From Hyaloperonospora brassicae (Eukaryota; Oomycota; Peronosporomycetes; Peronosporales; Peronosporaceae), in contig CANTFL010001207.1 in assembly GCA_947650285.1 (NCBI GenBank), positions 310,001 through 374,000 on the forward strand: 64,000 bases of DNA, written 5' to 3'. How positions within the stretch are numbered: the first letter of the stretch is position 1; every line of letters starts with the position of its first letter. This document shows positions 35,936-48,019 of the stretch, in pieces. The position numbers and the translations under genes are program-made. The notes under the pieces were generated by a model that was not told the DNA's origin, searched no databases, and worked only from the letters and a program-made list of their open reading frames with translations.

Positions 35936-38900
35936 GACTCCTCACTCGGCGTCCAGAATGTTCGTCTGGAGCGCAATCGGAATAATTTGATGAAGATTCT
36001 TTAGCGTGGGGGCTATCTTCATCTTCAGAATAGTAGTCGTACTGACAGTACAGGCGGAGACGCCCAACGTAAAACGTAGGATGCGTACGCATTTTACGCG
36101 GAAGATAAATCGTGTATGCGTTGACTTGTCGGCGCTGCACACGAAAGAGACGATGTATTTAAGCAGTAGTTTATTGCTGCCCACATTAGTCAGAACGTGT
36201 CTAGGTAGATTGACCGTAGAAAGTAAAACAATATCCCCTTCAATAAATAGATAGCATTTGCTCTTCCATTATTGTTAGCGATCCATTTCTGCCGATTCAC
36301 CGCGTGAGCGACGGAGTCCTGCACGAAACGGACCACTGCTTCTCAATCCAGCAGAAATCCTTCTTCTGACGAGACAATGTTTTGCTCAGTTCGCCTTGTG
36401 CAAACTGCAGAAAGAGTCCTTTTCTCTTCCGGTTCATCAGCGCGAGTTTCATCATCCTCGCTGGAATAGTCGTTGGCGATGCTAAAAATATCAGCATCTT
36501 CATCATCATCGGACTAAATAATAACGTTATCGCTATTAATGAGGTGATCTACTTCTTCGATGTCGACGTGATCGACACCGGAATCATACGGGACGACGTT
36601 AGCGTCGACAAGTGATGAGCAGAAGCCACGACGGTTTGGCTCGAGCGAGTTCCCCGCCCTTATCCAAGCGTTATATTCTAGTAGGTTAGGCAGACGTGGA
36701 TGGCTTACACCATCCACGAAGAACGGTGTGGGATGGGCTGAAGCATGCACCGAATTATTAATGGCTAATTTCACTATCGCTTGGGATTCGCTCTAACTCA
36801 AGAACGAGCGGACATATACTCGAAGTGTATCTTTGACGAAACGGTTTGCACATTTCGTCGCACCAGCTGTTTCAGTATGGGTAGATGCTGACATTTTGAA
36901 CGCGTTCTGAGCGATCGGAACAAGGATTGCCAAACCTCTGCCGTAAACCGAATTTCACGGTCGTGCATGAGTTCACTGAGTAACCCGTGAAGTCGAAACA
37001 CGGTGTCAATAAAGACACGCGCACATCCGTGAGCGTTGGTCGACTCTGGAACTGCAGAAATCTGTACCATCTTGCTGATACGGTCAACGAACATAAGAAT
37101 ACCATTATTATTGCGGTATTTTTCGGGGAAACCGAAGATGAAGTCTATGGAAAAGGACTGATAGCACTCTGCCGGTACAGGTAAGAGGCTGTATGGCAGC
37201 ACGAAATAAAGGAAAAGGCTTCACTCGTTGGAAAACCTCGCAAGCAAGAATGTACTACCGCAAAAACTGATACTAGCGGGGAAGCAAAAGTCACGTCTTA
37301 CCGTAAGGTATTAATTTCTCTACCACGATTTCCACCGTTGGGCATCGGGGCACTCATACATGATGCGCAAGTGCAATTTGTTGTAAGCGGGGGCGACGAC
37401 ATGAGGCGTGTCGCCGTCAACAGCAATGTAATATAGCAGCCCGTTGCGTGTAGTGTAGCGATCCGGTGAGGAACGGTAAAAAGCCGATAAATCTTTCAAG
37501 GGTTTACGAGATCGATTTGCCAGAATATTCATTAAGATAAAAAGATCCTTGTCGTCTGTGTAGGTATTCCTTACGATGTCAAGTAACTTTGACGACGGTA
37601 CAGGGACTGTAAGTGTCGCAACAGTGGGATTATCCTCACTGTTGGAATGTGTGCCCGGCTCTAAATCGAGTCAAAGCTAAAGTGCAGCAGCGACGACATT
37701 CATTCGTCCTGGTTTGTACTCGACGGAGAAGTTGTACTCCGCGGAATAAGACAGCCACGTAGCCATTCATTGCGATTGGTGTGGATTTTGCAGGGCCGTG
37801 CGTATAGGCGCATGGTCCGAAGAGACGATGAACGGTTTATATCCCAAGAGATAGACGCGAAATTTAGCCAGTGCATATTTCATAGCAAGGGGTACTTGTC
37901 ATGCACTGGGTAATTATGCATAGCTCCTTGTAGCTGACTCGATTGATAGCAGATAACGCGCTCTGCGCCATCTGTATTAAATTGCGTCATCACACAGCCG
38001 ATCGCAAAATCGCTGGCGTCACAGACCACATGAAATGACCTGTCCGGATCCGCTATTGCCAGTATGGGCGATCGCATCAAGCTCTGCTTAGTACCTTCGA
38101 AGGAACGCTGGCAGTCCGCATTTTATACCCAATTCACATTATTCTTAAATAAATAAGACAGATGCACGGTCATCTAGGCGTAGTTGCGCGAGTACTTGTG
38201 GAACTACGCCGCTAGACGAAGGAACTTACGAAGTCCCTTGACATCGACTGGCACGGGCCGGTCGGTGATCGCCTTGATCTTTTCGGGATCAGGGCGTAAG
38301 CTGTGTTTACCCACGATGCACCCAAGAAGTGGTATATCGCTAGCCGCAAAGATACACTTCTTGAGGTTGGCGTACAAATTGTGCTTGCGCATAAGTTGAA
38401 GAACCTGACGAACGTGTGTTATGCAAACCCTCACTTCCGTCTTTCCGTCCATATCCCGGCAATGGACCAACACATCGTCAAAGTAACTCGTTGCAAAATA
38501 CCGAACCGATCTCAACCAATTTGTCACATCTGTTGAACGTAGCAGGGGCGTTACTCAGCCTCTGTGGTATCACTAGCCACTCTCATTCCATACAGCGCGA
38601 ATTGCTTATCGCCGTGTACGGGATGTCTTAATCACGCATGAGAATCTGGTAGAGGTCATCCATCGGATCCATGGACGAGACAATGGCATTCTTAGACATA
38701 CCATCTAAGATTACGTCCTTTCGCGGTATCGAATTCTGAGCCGGTGCCGTTGCAGAATTCAGCTTAATTAATGGGTGCACAATCCGACATCGTCATGTGG
38801 CCTTTCTAACACAGAAGTTTAGAGAGCTGTAAGGACAAGTTGATTCCCTCACATTGCTCGCTGCAAAGCGATCGGCAAAGAGCTTGTCGATTTTTAGTTC

Positions 38901-40193
38901 TTATTCACGAGGCAGTGGCCACTGCTTCATGACACAATACTTCGAACCCGATTTCGATCTCGTGTCGAGTGCTTTTATGCTCAGGCAACTCGCAAGGTAC
39001 GGACTCAGGGAGTACATCCTTAAATTTTGATTAAATCCTTATACAAAGAATTTGCCTGAAGCGACTCCCTGGACCGAGTAGTGTATCGTTTAATCCAAGT
39101 ATTCTCATCGAAGACACTATCGTCCATCAATGAGCTGCTGGGAATCCGTTCAAACCCAGCTAATACTGTTGCCAACCGAATATCGGTCACATACGCATCC
39201 TCTATGACGAGTATGCAGATCTGCTTGACCTTTGCACTACGCAAATCACGCAAGAACCGTTCAGGTTTTAGCGTTGGTATCTAATTTATCTCCGAAGTTA
39301 AGTTCAAAGGCGCAATCCGATCAAGCATATAATCGCCTACGCTTTATTTGGCATTGACCAAGGCGTTAAACGTTTCGATTTCTTCCTGGGAAAATTCTCC
39401 GCAGGCCGCTGAGGGCCTGTTCGATCTGGTTACTAAGAGTCTAATCCATCAGCAAGCGACGCTTAAGGAATTTCTTCCTCAAGCAATTAGTTAATTATTC
39501 CCCCAACGTCTTCTGAATGTGGCTGTGCAACCACAGTCTGATCTCGATCCTCTACGCTCGACTCTCCAATTGAACTAGGATAGCCGTGTTGCCGTTTCTG
39601 GACAGTTGATTTGCTCTTCCTCGGATGTTGCCCGCTCGGCATGCATTCATGTACCGGTCCGCTAGACTCATTCTAGTCGTGGACCTTCGGCGATGCCTGT
39701 ACTTCTATACAGCCTCCAGGGAAATTCTCCACAGTGTAGTGATCAGCTACACTGAGGTCTCGTGCAGTATGATAACGACCGTACTACAAGTGAGGACATC
39801 GCACTCTCTCGTAGTACATCCACACGCTTTTGGACGCTCCAAGACGTTCGTCAGATGGCCATCTGATAAACAAACTGCAGGCATCTTCACGGATCGATGC
39901 TGCCAGCTCACTCTTGGCTCGTATTTTCTGAGCCAAGTTAATCATAGGATAACATCAAATTTGTAATCCAGATCTAGTACGATGAAGTCGTCGTCGTACT
40001 GTTAACCCCCTAACGTGTAGTAAATTCCTACTAGAGGTTTTGAAACGGTTATCGATAAGCCCGTGGCAAGGCGCACCGTCATCTTCGCTAGAGGGATGTC
40101 GCGCTTAATAAACTTGAACCTACGAACCTCTAGTGAATTACGACAAGCAAAGTTGTTCGACGCCCCACAGACAACTAGAGCAAGATTTGTCAC
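35340..40193 (-). pseudogene. pol of Ty3/gypsy element 2 (protease, RT, RNase H, integrase, chromodomain), broken
   Basis: Aspartic protease: the active-site motif region reads VVCGASNNF at about 40.17 kb, where family members have an Asp, so the catalytic residue appears changed. RT: the catalytic motif reads YFDDVLVH at about 38.46, followed by NLYANLKKCIFAASDIPLLG. RNase H: PDRSFHVVCDASDFAIG at about 38.04. Integrase: the zinc-finger region near 37.5-37.3, the core SIDFIFGFP and HDREIRFTAEVW at about 37.16-36.92, and the C-terminal module PRKMRTHPTFYVGRLR at about 36.08. A chromodomain-like end (DVPGLVEKLDEAHPLP) lies near 35.46. Multiple stops and frameshifts occur throughout. The chromodomain would direct insertion to modified histones in related elements. 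Confidence 0.88.
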
Positions 40194-40909
40194 TTGCAGC
40201 TTTCAGGTGATGAGTTACAACTCATCACCAGGTGCGGAAACACACAATGATTGTGTATCTGGAGCAACATTCATCAAGATAATTGCAAATTCTCTTGAGG
40301 TTGCAGGATCAGTAGGGCGCTCCACCCTTACTGACAAAACATTTTGGATGGTCCGCTTCGCTGCTGAGGTTTCGCAACAGCGTTGAACCCACGCCTGTGG
40401 AGAAGCGAAGAGGGATAATGATGGAAAGTGGGGATCGCGCGGACCGCAATAAGTTCGAGATCGATTTGATAGGTGGAGCGCGCTCGGAGATGCGCCTGTC
40501 GACACGAATGATGGGACCAAATTATGGAGTGACAGAAAACGACCGTTGAAGTTACGCGGATTGGTCTCTTTAACAGTCAAGAAGGAGTATAGTCAAGGAT
40601 CGACAACTGACCGATCATTATCCGCGATCAAGGGCTTGGATCACCAAGTTACAAGGACCGGATCACCCGAGAGGTGAACATCATCCGGATTTCTGTAGCG
40701 ACAATAGAAGAGAGGTTAATATGGAAGCAAGCTGGAGTAGTGGATCGTCAAGATCGTCAAACATTCGAAGCTCTCAGAAGTGACGGCGATTCGACGACGG
40801 ATGACCGATCAAAGACTCGAGAGACTGATCACGATCCATCCTGGATGTGCGACGCTTGGTTTTGTGGACACATAATTGTATGGACACATAATTGGTGCTG
40901 ACCACATAT

Positions 40910-41020
40910 CGCGATCCACAACCCGAGCGTACCACTATGAAGCGATCCACTACCCGAGCGATCCGCTATGAAGCGATCCGCTACCCGAGCGATCCGCTAT
41001 GAAGCGATCCGCCACCCGAG
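40910..41020. repeat. 31 bp tandem repeat inside gypsy element 2
   Basis: About 3.5 copies of a 31 bp unit (GCGATCCGCTACCCGAGCGA..CTATGAA) lie between the gag and protease regions. Within the unit, GCGATCC itself occurs twice. It is internal to the element and possibly an expanded linker. Confidence 0.85.
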
Positions 41021-41510
41021 TATCGGCTGTGGAACACGTGATGCAAGAGGTGAATGATATAGACAGGCGATACGCAACAGGGATCTAGCGAATAGATATA
41101 CATAGGTTTTGGATTTGGTCGGTTGAAATTAAACAGAATTGAAATTGCAAGGAAAGACTAGCGTCGACTTCTCCCGGGCAGAATGTTTGGCCTCCCTTTG
41201 AACTGAGAACGACCTGCGTCTCTGCAAGCTTCGCCATTGGATTGTTTGGCCAGGCGGAGCATCAATTATTAACCGCCATTAACTGCAATCGAAAGCAGAG
41301 ACCCTTACGGTTCATATTCGAGATCGCGAGACGGCTCAAGTGGTCAGAAGGCTCGCGGATCAAGTATCACCCTTGGATAGAGGTGACTTTGGGAGAGCGA
41401 CCAAGTATAGTCGCGATCGAGTGAAGAATTTTCACTCGATACACCCCACATTTGACCGAGCAAGAATTTCCACCCGATCAATCCCTATCCCCAAACGGTC
41501 AAGTTCAGCT

Positions 41511-42321
41511 TCATCTCAATTCCACCAAGAAGAGCTCAACCGGCCCCACTGACGGGTACACAAGGTGAGCAAGACGACAATAAGCACGGAATCGGGGTAC
41601 CCCCTCCGTTAGTCGGTCGTCCGGGCGCCAGTGGAGAGTCGGGGCCACAAGGAATGTGTGATCACCACTACACCACACGCTCATAGCCTTTTTTTGCAAA
41701 TGGCCAATCATTTCGTTTAGTAATGTCTGGTACTGGGCGTGGGGCACTACACTCGTAAGCGTAATGTCATAACTTTTGACAGAGATTGCAATTCTGCAAT
41801 TTCTTTTTGTTTGAAGAGTGAGGTCTCTCGCTCTCAACATAACACATGTCCATTGGCTCTGGATCCCTAGTCTCTTGTCGTCTCGGTGGGCGATATTAGC
41901 TCAGCCGAGATTTCTTGCTCAAGCGTATCCAGCTCCAAGAGTAACAGGCGGTTCCTGAAGGGTCCGTCTGCGAGCCCTTGTATGAACACAGTAATCAACG
42001 TGTGTTCATGTACTGGGTTGGCAGTTATAGTACTCGCGAGGAGTCGTATATGCTGAGCGTAAGCGCACACATCACGCTTACCCTGCTTGAGTTTCAGGTG
42101 CTCTGATAGAACCCTGAGCTCATCTCGTGGCGGTTCAAACGTTTTTTTTTGACCCGGGTTTTTGAGGATTCTAGCGACTCAAATGGGTCGCTCATCTCCA
42201 TTCCTAAGGCCCAAGTCTTGACACGTCTCGCCAAGTGGGTTTGAGCAAATGTGAGCATCATTTGCTCATCGTCGATACGGCGTGCATTTATGGGTGTGAC
42301 TAGTTTGACTAACCATAGCAA
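41511..42321 (-). pseudogene. gag of Ty3/gypsy element 2, broken
   Basis: 42321-42094 reads as a capsid N-terminal block (RIDDEQMMLTFAQTHLARR, with ALGMEM). 42070-41867 continues with VCAYAQHIRLLAS and VFIQGLADGPFRNRL. A cysteine-poor nucleocapsid region follows to 41511. The segments are in different frames, so the gene is disrupted. Confidence 0.82.
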
Positions 42322-42769
42322 CAGGGAGTCTTTCTCGACTCATCTGTACTTGTAGAAATCGACCTTCGAGATTTCGGGACGACACGTGTGTGTCATACCC
42401 GCCCACAACAGCATTGCACTGCTGCTGTCTCAACAGATCTGTCTGTTATAGCACCGAGTTCTCTCATCTGCTCGCCCTATTAAGATCCTTGCTGATGAAG
42501 CAATGCTACTTTCTCTCGTTCGGCGACAAGTTCTTTTTGAATGAACCTGGCTACAGCGGCATGTTGTTGGTCTCTGTCAAGAGACTCAAACATGGCGCTA
42601 ATGGTGGTTTCACCTACGGTAGGACTTATACGTCCTACCTCACCCTATTCGATGTCACTCAAATGGTTATTGCCTCCACGCGTGGCGTGAGAGCTTCCTC
42701 CTCATCCAACGTGTTCATGTTGAATGAGATGGTTGTGGTAGTTAGACGGACAACAAATTGCTATTAAGT

Positions 42770-43226
42770 GTAACGAGGCACGCTCTTATCAGATGACTGG
42801 CAAGACCTTGCGTAAACCAAACACAAGGCTACGTACTCCCAATGCCACGTACACGTGGCGTGATGAAGCGCAAGGAAGTAGACATAGCTAGAAATTTCTG
42901 TCTAAGGGAAAAAGTAGAACTGTATTTAATAAAGTTATGTTTCTTCAATCAACCATCTTTGTCTTCATATAACTATATTAAATTACCATCTCCTATGTGG
43001 GTTGCTTGCTCACCACCCATTGTGCGCGTCCAGCTGCGATTGGTGGTTAATTCAGTCGATGTACCGTGTACATCCAAGAAGTGGATCAACCACGAATATT
43101 ACCCTCGGGGGTAATACTCTGTCAACATTACCTTTTTTCGGCATGTAATTAAATAATATCGAAATAGATATTATTCAAAATGATGCGTTCGTATTTATTT
43201 ATATACAACGGGTTCACTCCGTTACA
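42770..43226 (-). repeat. 5' LTR of Ty3/gypsy element 2
   Basis: 457 bp; the pair of 33705-34162, bounded by GCGAC at 43227-43231. It should hold the element's promoter, reading leftwards into gag. Confidence 0.92.
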
Positions 43227-43231
43227 GCGAC

Positions 43232-43896
43232 AATATCTCATTTTTGTCGCTCTCATTGTTTGGTGCGTTTCTGTTTTCTCGGGTTTAGAACATCGCCAAA
43301 ATAGCCACTGAAATCATGAATCTGCGCACATCACTGAAGTGCTTGGTAAGTTACTTGCGCCCAGGATTGTGGCGGGGTCTGGATTTAAAAGATGAGTTGA
43401 GTGAAGCACTGCACGTTAGTTGATATTTTCCCCTGTTTGTGCTCTGCTCTTGGGGACCGGGTCTTTTTTGAAACAATGAGCGCAAAGAGGTGCAGCACAC
43501 TGAAGCTGACACATCAACAACAATGTCTTAGCATGTGAAACGAAATAGAGCGCGGCAGTTCAGAAACAGCGGAAACGCGAATGGCTCAGAAGCGACAAGA
43601 AGTCGTTCAAGCGTAGGTGCCCGGTAAGCCAAAGCGCGAGTCGACAGCGTGCACGGTCGATTGAAAGCTACAGCAATGCTAGAGGCAACTAAAGAAGTAG
43701 TGAAGTGATTATACAGAGACGACACAGGTGACACACGTTTCAGACGCGTCGAGGTGATGAACGCTCGAAGTCCTATTTCGTTATGACGGAAAAGACACAA
43801 TGGAGTGAAGTCAACTGTATTGGTATCTATAAGGAATAGAAGATGCTAGCGGGTACCGAAAGCGTGCAGCGACAACAGGCAGCAGTGTCACTGGAC
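43232..43896. other. Intergenic, 3' side of alkaline phosphatase
   Basis: No gene was recognised. It contains the 3' UTR of the phosphatase at its right end. It marks the return from AT-rich, transposon-filled DNA to GC-richer gene DNA. Confidence 0.5.
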
Positions 43897-45438
43897 TCAC
43901 GGCATAAACGCGGTTGGCGTCTCCAGTACCGTGATGTTGCGGTGCTTCATCGTCTCGAGCTCTTGCTGATGCTCCAGTCCCAAAAACATCGTCATCACTT
44001 TGTTCAAGTAGACGTTCTCGTGGGAGCCCTTGCACATGCGCTCAAAGATCTGTGGGCCCTTGCAGTACAAATTCACGTCCGTGCCCACGTGGCCAGTGGT
44101 CGTCCAGTCAATGGCTGCGCGCAGGCTGATCACGTGGCCCAGTGCAATCATGACAGGATCCAAGTCACGCGTTGTGTCAACAGCCGTCGCAATCTCCGCC
44201 ACCAGCTCGACCACGTCTGCGTCGACAACCGATGTCACATTCGTAAAGCCAGCGAGGAGCGACTTGGACGAGGACAGCAAGGCCGCTTTGCACGTATCGT
44301 TGGCTCCTGCAACACAGTCGCCCCCTTCAAGAACACCTTCTAGCTGTTCTTGCATGGCCTCTGTGGACATCTTCTGAAGCTGTAGCTCAGTCGGGTACCA
44401 TGCGTACGGGACAGCAGGGCCACGTCCCAGGGTGAGACCACCGGTACCGTGGTCAGCAGCAGATAGCATAGCCGTGTTCGGACTCTGCTCCAAGTGCTCC
44501 AGCACCACGGCGACCGTCTCATCAAAGGCGATTGCCTCCTTTGCCATTGTGCCAGGGTCGTTCGAGTGGCCAGCTTGGTCCACGCGCGAGCCTTCGATCA
44601 TCACGAAGTAGCCATGCTTCTTCGCCTGCTCGTTGTTGCGCAAAAGACTCAGGATGATCTCCGTCATCTCTGGAAGACTCGGTTCCCGAGCAGTCGTCTC
44701 GTTCGTGGCCTTCGCCCGCAGCCGGTCAACCTCATAGGACATGTGGTCGTCTTTGAAGAGACCAAACAACCGAAGAGCGCCAGTGTCGGCGTGAATAGAC
44801 TGGTAGTCGACCAAGTCCTGGTAGTTGCTTGCCACCGTGTAGCCATTTGACGTGAGGTCGGCCAGCATCGACTCGTTGAAATGCTTCCTGCCACCGCCCA
44901 ACAAGAAGTCGAGGTTCTTGTTCGCAACGTACTGTGCAGCAATGTCGTCCTCCCAGTCTCGCTCCTCAATGTGGGCAGCAAAGGATGCGGGCGTCGCGTG
45001 AGTAACACGACACGTCACGATCAGACCAGTCACCATACCACGGGCTTTGGCGGCCTCGAGCACCGTCCCAAGTGGCTGTTTGTATGTGTCGACAGCAATC
45101 GCTGCGTCGAACGTCTTGTAACCCGTCGCATAAGCTGTTGCAGCCGCAGCCGAGTCGGTGATGTAGCTCGTGGACGAGTGCGTCTGGATCGTTCCCATGA
45201 GGTGCGGGTCGAGGTGAAGGCGGGTCTTCAGCGTCGGGTCGAGCACAGTCCGTGCAAGAGTGAAGACGTTCGGTCCCGTGCCGTCCGGGATCATCATGAT
45301 GACACTGCGTGGCATGTCTTCATTCTCGTCCATCCCGTAGTCCAAGTCGACGGTCTTGTACTCGTACGGACCCGCAGCATTGGCAAACGAAGCGGCGGCA
45401 GCAGCACTTAGAAGCACGGCACGCAACACTTTGACCAT
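43897..45438 (-). CDS. Alkaline phosphatase, secreted or membrane-associated
   Basis: The predicted protein is 513 residues without introns. It hydrolyses phosphomonoesters at alkaline pH with two zinc ions and one magnesium ion. A signal peptide is clear (MVKVLRAVLLSAAAAASFANA, cut near 21/22), so it should enter the secretory path. Motifs: metal-binding Asp at about residue 52 (MIPDGTG); nucleophile Ser at about 96 in TDSAAAATA; the THATPASFAAH block near 170; EGSRVDQAGHSND (about 280-292) with metal ligands; ADHGTGG (about 327-333); and a C-terminal His near 448 in GHVGTDV. I chose the ATG at 45436-45438 over an in-frame upstream one at 45603 because the signal peptide starts there and the partial paralogue at the left edge begins with the same four codons. 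Phosphate scavenging is the likely role. Confidence 0.95.
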   Translation of the reverse strand: MVKVLRAVLLSAAAAASFANAAGPYEYKTVDLDYGMDENEDMPRSVIMMIPDGTGPNVFTLARTVLDPTLKTRLHLDPHLMGTIQTHSSTSYITDSAAAATAYATGYKTFDAAIAVDTYKQPLGTVLEAAKARGMVTGLIVTCRVTHATPASFAAHIEERDWEDDIAAQYVANKNLDFLLGGGRKHFNESMLADLTSNGYTVASNYQDLVDYQSIHADTGALRLFGLFKDDHMSYEVDRLRAKATNETTAREPSLPEMTEIILSLLRNNEQAKKHGYFVMIEGSRVDQAGHSNDPGTMAKEAIAFDETVAVVLEHLEQSPNTAMLSAADHGTGGLTLGRGPAVPYAWYPTELQLQKMSTEAMQEQLEGVLEGGDCVAGANDTCKAALLSSSKSLLAGFTNVTSVVDADVVELVAEIATAVDTTRDLDPVMIALGHVISLRAAIDWTTTGHVGTDVNLYCKGPQIFERMCKGSHENVYLNKVMTMFLGLEHQQELETMKHRNITVLETPTAFMP

Positions 45439-46345
45439 CGTATGGTAAGGGATACTCCAGTACTCGCGATTGCTACGGGTGTGTGGGGTGCAGCGGGAAA
45501 AACGCGGAATGACTGCTTGATCCGATACGCTGCAGGTGACCCAGTGAGGCGAGCCGGATAGTCGAGCCTTTTCTAACCCGCATGTCGCGACGTGGTGCGA
45601 CATTGCGTCCGTCTATGAGCCGCTTGCGCACGTTACGGAGACTATGCACACACAGATTCGCCGTACATCCAGTCGAATTTTCCGGACGTATTATGTTACT
45701 GCCCAACGCCCCTTTACTGTAAAAGTGCCACTGCTGACACTGATCGACACTGGCTTTATGCCAACATTTGGCGCTCACGAAGCAGTTGTCGGGTCTTTGA
45801 CAACTTTGTCGTGAGAGCTGGTACATGCGAGTGCACGGTAGCACTTCAGGATGCAAGTTCAAGCGTCTAGTGTGGCGGGAACGCCCTGATACAATATGAC
45901 TCGAGGCCTACGCGCAATGTGGTCCGGAGTCGTTTTCGAGAGTACTGTAACATCGCGGTCGGTTGACGAGAATGCGACGTGGTGGGTCTGCGAATTGATC
46001 AATCGTTTGCCGTTGCTGGAATATGGTCTTCCGGATGCAAATGACTGGGCCACTCCTTGCTCTAAAAATACCGGCACATGCAGGATAGCGTTTTGCATTA
46101 GTAAGGCTGACCTCATGCACGAAGTCGTGAAACAAATGAACATCATCAGAAGTGATCATCGCAGCAAACGCGCATTCGAAGCACAAAGGACTTCGACGTC
46201 ACCTAGATCCATACGTGCCCCCATTCGGCCCAAGGTAGTGTGGACAAAGCAAAGAAGGCAAGCCAGGATAAGCAGGTATACCTTCACGATCGGCGCTCGT
46301 GTTGGTCGTTCGCCGTCAGCGTTTCTTCGTCAGAAATACGAGATC
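45439..46345. repeat. Duplicated 5' flank of alkaline phosphatase, copy B (empty site)
   Basis: Aligns with 13-2280 but without the 1.34 kb insertion. It contains the promoter of the phosphatase. Best-preserved blocks are 45439-45625 and 46100-46200. Frames here are broken by stops. Confidence 0.75.
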
Positions 46346-48019
46346 TGCTCTCGACCTCTCCAAAACTCCTCCGACCCCGCACCACATTTGCACAGCTTCG
46401 ATCGCCTATCCGACCAGATTACACCCATCTTGGTCTATCGATTTCTTACGCAGAAGTGGACCGCACAAAGTCTCAGCAAGATGCGCTGTATACAACCAAC
46501 TTACCGGGTTCCTTCTAGCAGCAAAGATTGTTTACGCACGGTAGCATAGGATAGCTCGCTCTTGTCGATGGCACTATCATGACCCACGCGCATTACGCAC
46601 GTGACGACAATGTCCGTCCCGAGAGGTGACGTGTGGACCGAGGGTAAATCAGAGTTTGTTGTATTAAAAAGGTCTAACGCAGTACACTGCGCAGCAACGA
46701 GATGCTTCTGTGTTGATTGCTTTATCCAGCACATGGCCAGCCCGTTCCTTGTGTGCCGGCTTGCAGTGCTTCCCAACTTGCGCATACCGCCTCTATCATG
46801 CCTATTTTCATGACGATCTGCCGTTTCGATCGTCACCTGGCTCGTTGCCTGCAGGTATTCGGTAGCCACGCCTGTCACTTTCACCCCATCCCATCCCAAG
46901 CTGCAAATGTAGGCTGCGCCAGCTGAACTTCTCTAGGGCAGTATATGATGCTGTTTCTCCATCATGCTCAGTGTGATTGGAACACAAGTCAATGTGTGCG
47001 CTGCAGATGAAACACATGACAATTTTGTGCCGTATGGCCGACGCTGGTCACCGTCTGATCAAAACCTGGATAAGCGACATTTGCGTCACAAGCTGTAGGA
47101 GGTCGCTGGTCATCTTGCGCGGTAAAAGACTGGCACGACCAACACAAGTGTCGGTACGCAACCTCGATGTCTACTCGGCGGAGCCGTTGACAGCGTCTTT
47201 CCGGTACAGATCTGCTTGGACCGACCGTAGTAGTATGATGTATCATCGCGCACGTATGCTTCACGTTATCTATATATGCCTTGATCATCTTTTACAGCTA
47301 CGTACCAGCACTGCTTCTTGTGAAGCAACGTGATGTGCTTTGGTGCGCATCAACCAAAAGCTGCAGCACCGTTTAAGCGAAAGGCTTTGCAACAGCAGTG
47401 CAAACGCATTGCAAGGCATCAATGGTAATCAAGTGCTTTATCTATTTTATGCCGATTGCAAGGCATAGATGAAAATAAAGTGTTTTTCTATTTTATACCG
47501 ACTACCAGTACGGTGATAGGACGCTTGAAGTACGTAAAATCGGTTGAAGACGTTTATCTGCCATCCAATCGATTTGCACATATCGAAACCTAATAATAGG
47601 TTGCGGAACCTTATGTGGCAGTGCTCAGGCGTGTTGATTGTCGTCGATAAATAATCAATATGTCGAAAGCGAATAACTCATAAACAAATAACGAAAATAT
47701 GAATATTGCAAAAAAAGTGTAGAGCATGTGCGAAAGATACAAAGTCAAAGCTTCTCACGACGACAAATACGCAATGGCGTAATTAAAAGAAATTGCTACC
47801 ACGAAAAAGCATCGCAATAAATTTATAAAGCAAAAAGACGCGACGGATGTTAGCTATACATTAGAATGTGCACATTTCTGGGCCCTATATACGTGGTCAC
47901 ATAGATATGAACGAAGCTTCACATACATTCCCGAATTCTTGTACATGTATTCTCGAATGAAAAGCCGAGTTGTATGTATGTATATCCTTACGTGCCGTTA
48001 ACGTCCGTGGCATGTACCC
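46346..48019. other. Intergenic, no gene recognised
   Basis: Frames at 46501-46899 and 46989-47288 on the minus strand are open for about 100-130 codons but show no domain and may be remnants of an older element. From about 47.4 kb the sequence is AT-rich with simple texture. Confidence 0.45.
47400..47508. repeat. Degenerate tandem duplication of a ~52 bp unit
   Basis: Two diverged copies share ATTGCAAGGCAT, then AAGTG, TTTCTATTTTAT and CCGA, at about 47406-47455 and 47456-47508. Confidence 0.55.

Larger units (their letters stand above)
33705..43226 (-). mobile_element. Ty3/gypsy chromovirus-like LTR retrotransposon 2, complete in structure, coding decayed
   Basis: This 9.52 kb element has 5 bp target duplications (GCGAC) and 458/457 bp LTRs that start TGTAAC on either strand and end GTAACA/GTTACA. 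A purine tract AAGGGGGGG on the minus strand sits against the left LTR (34163-34174), which fixes the minus orientation. Right to left: gag (about 42.3-41.5 kb), a 31 bp tandem repeat (about 40.9-41.0), protease (about 40.2-39.8), RT (about 39.2-38.2), RNase H (about 38.1-37.8), integrase (about 37.5-36.0) and a chromodomain-like tail (about 35.65-35.34). It is a different family from element 1: LTRs share only the first ten bases and the domain sequences are distinct. All frames are broken. Confidence 0.93.

Noticed and set aside
40910..41020. CRISPR-like array
   Set aside because: The units are directly adjacent without unique spacers, and the genome is eukaryotic. It is a tandem repeat inside a retrotransposon.
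45439..45603. Longer N-terminus of alkaline phosphatase from an upstream ATG
   Set aside because: The frame is open to 45603, but a textbook signal peptide starts at 45438 and the paralogue at the left edge begins with the same codons.
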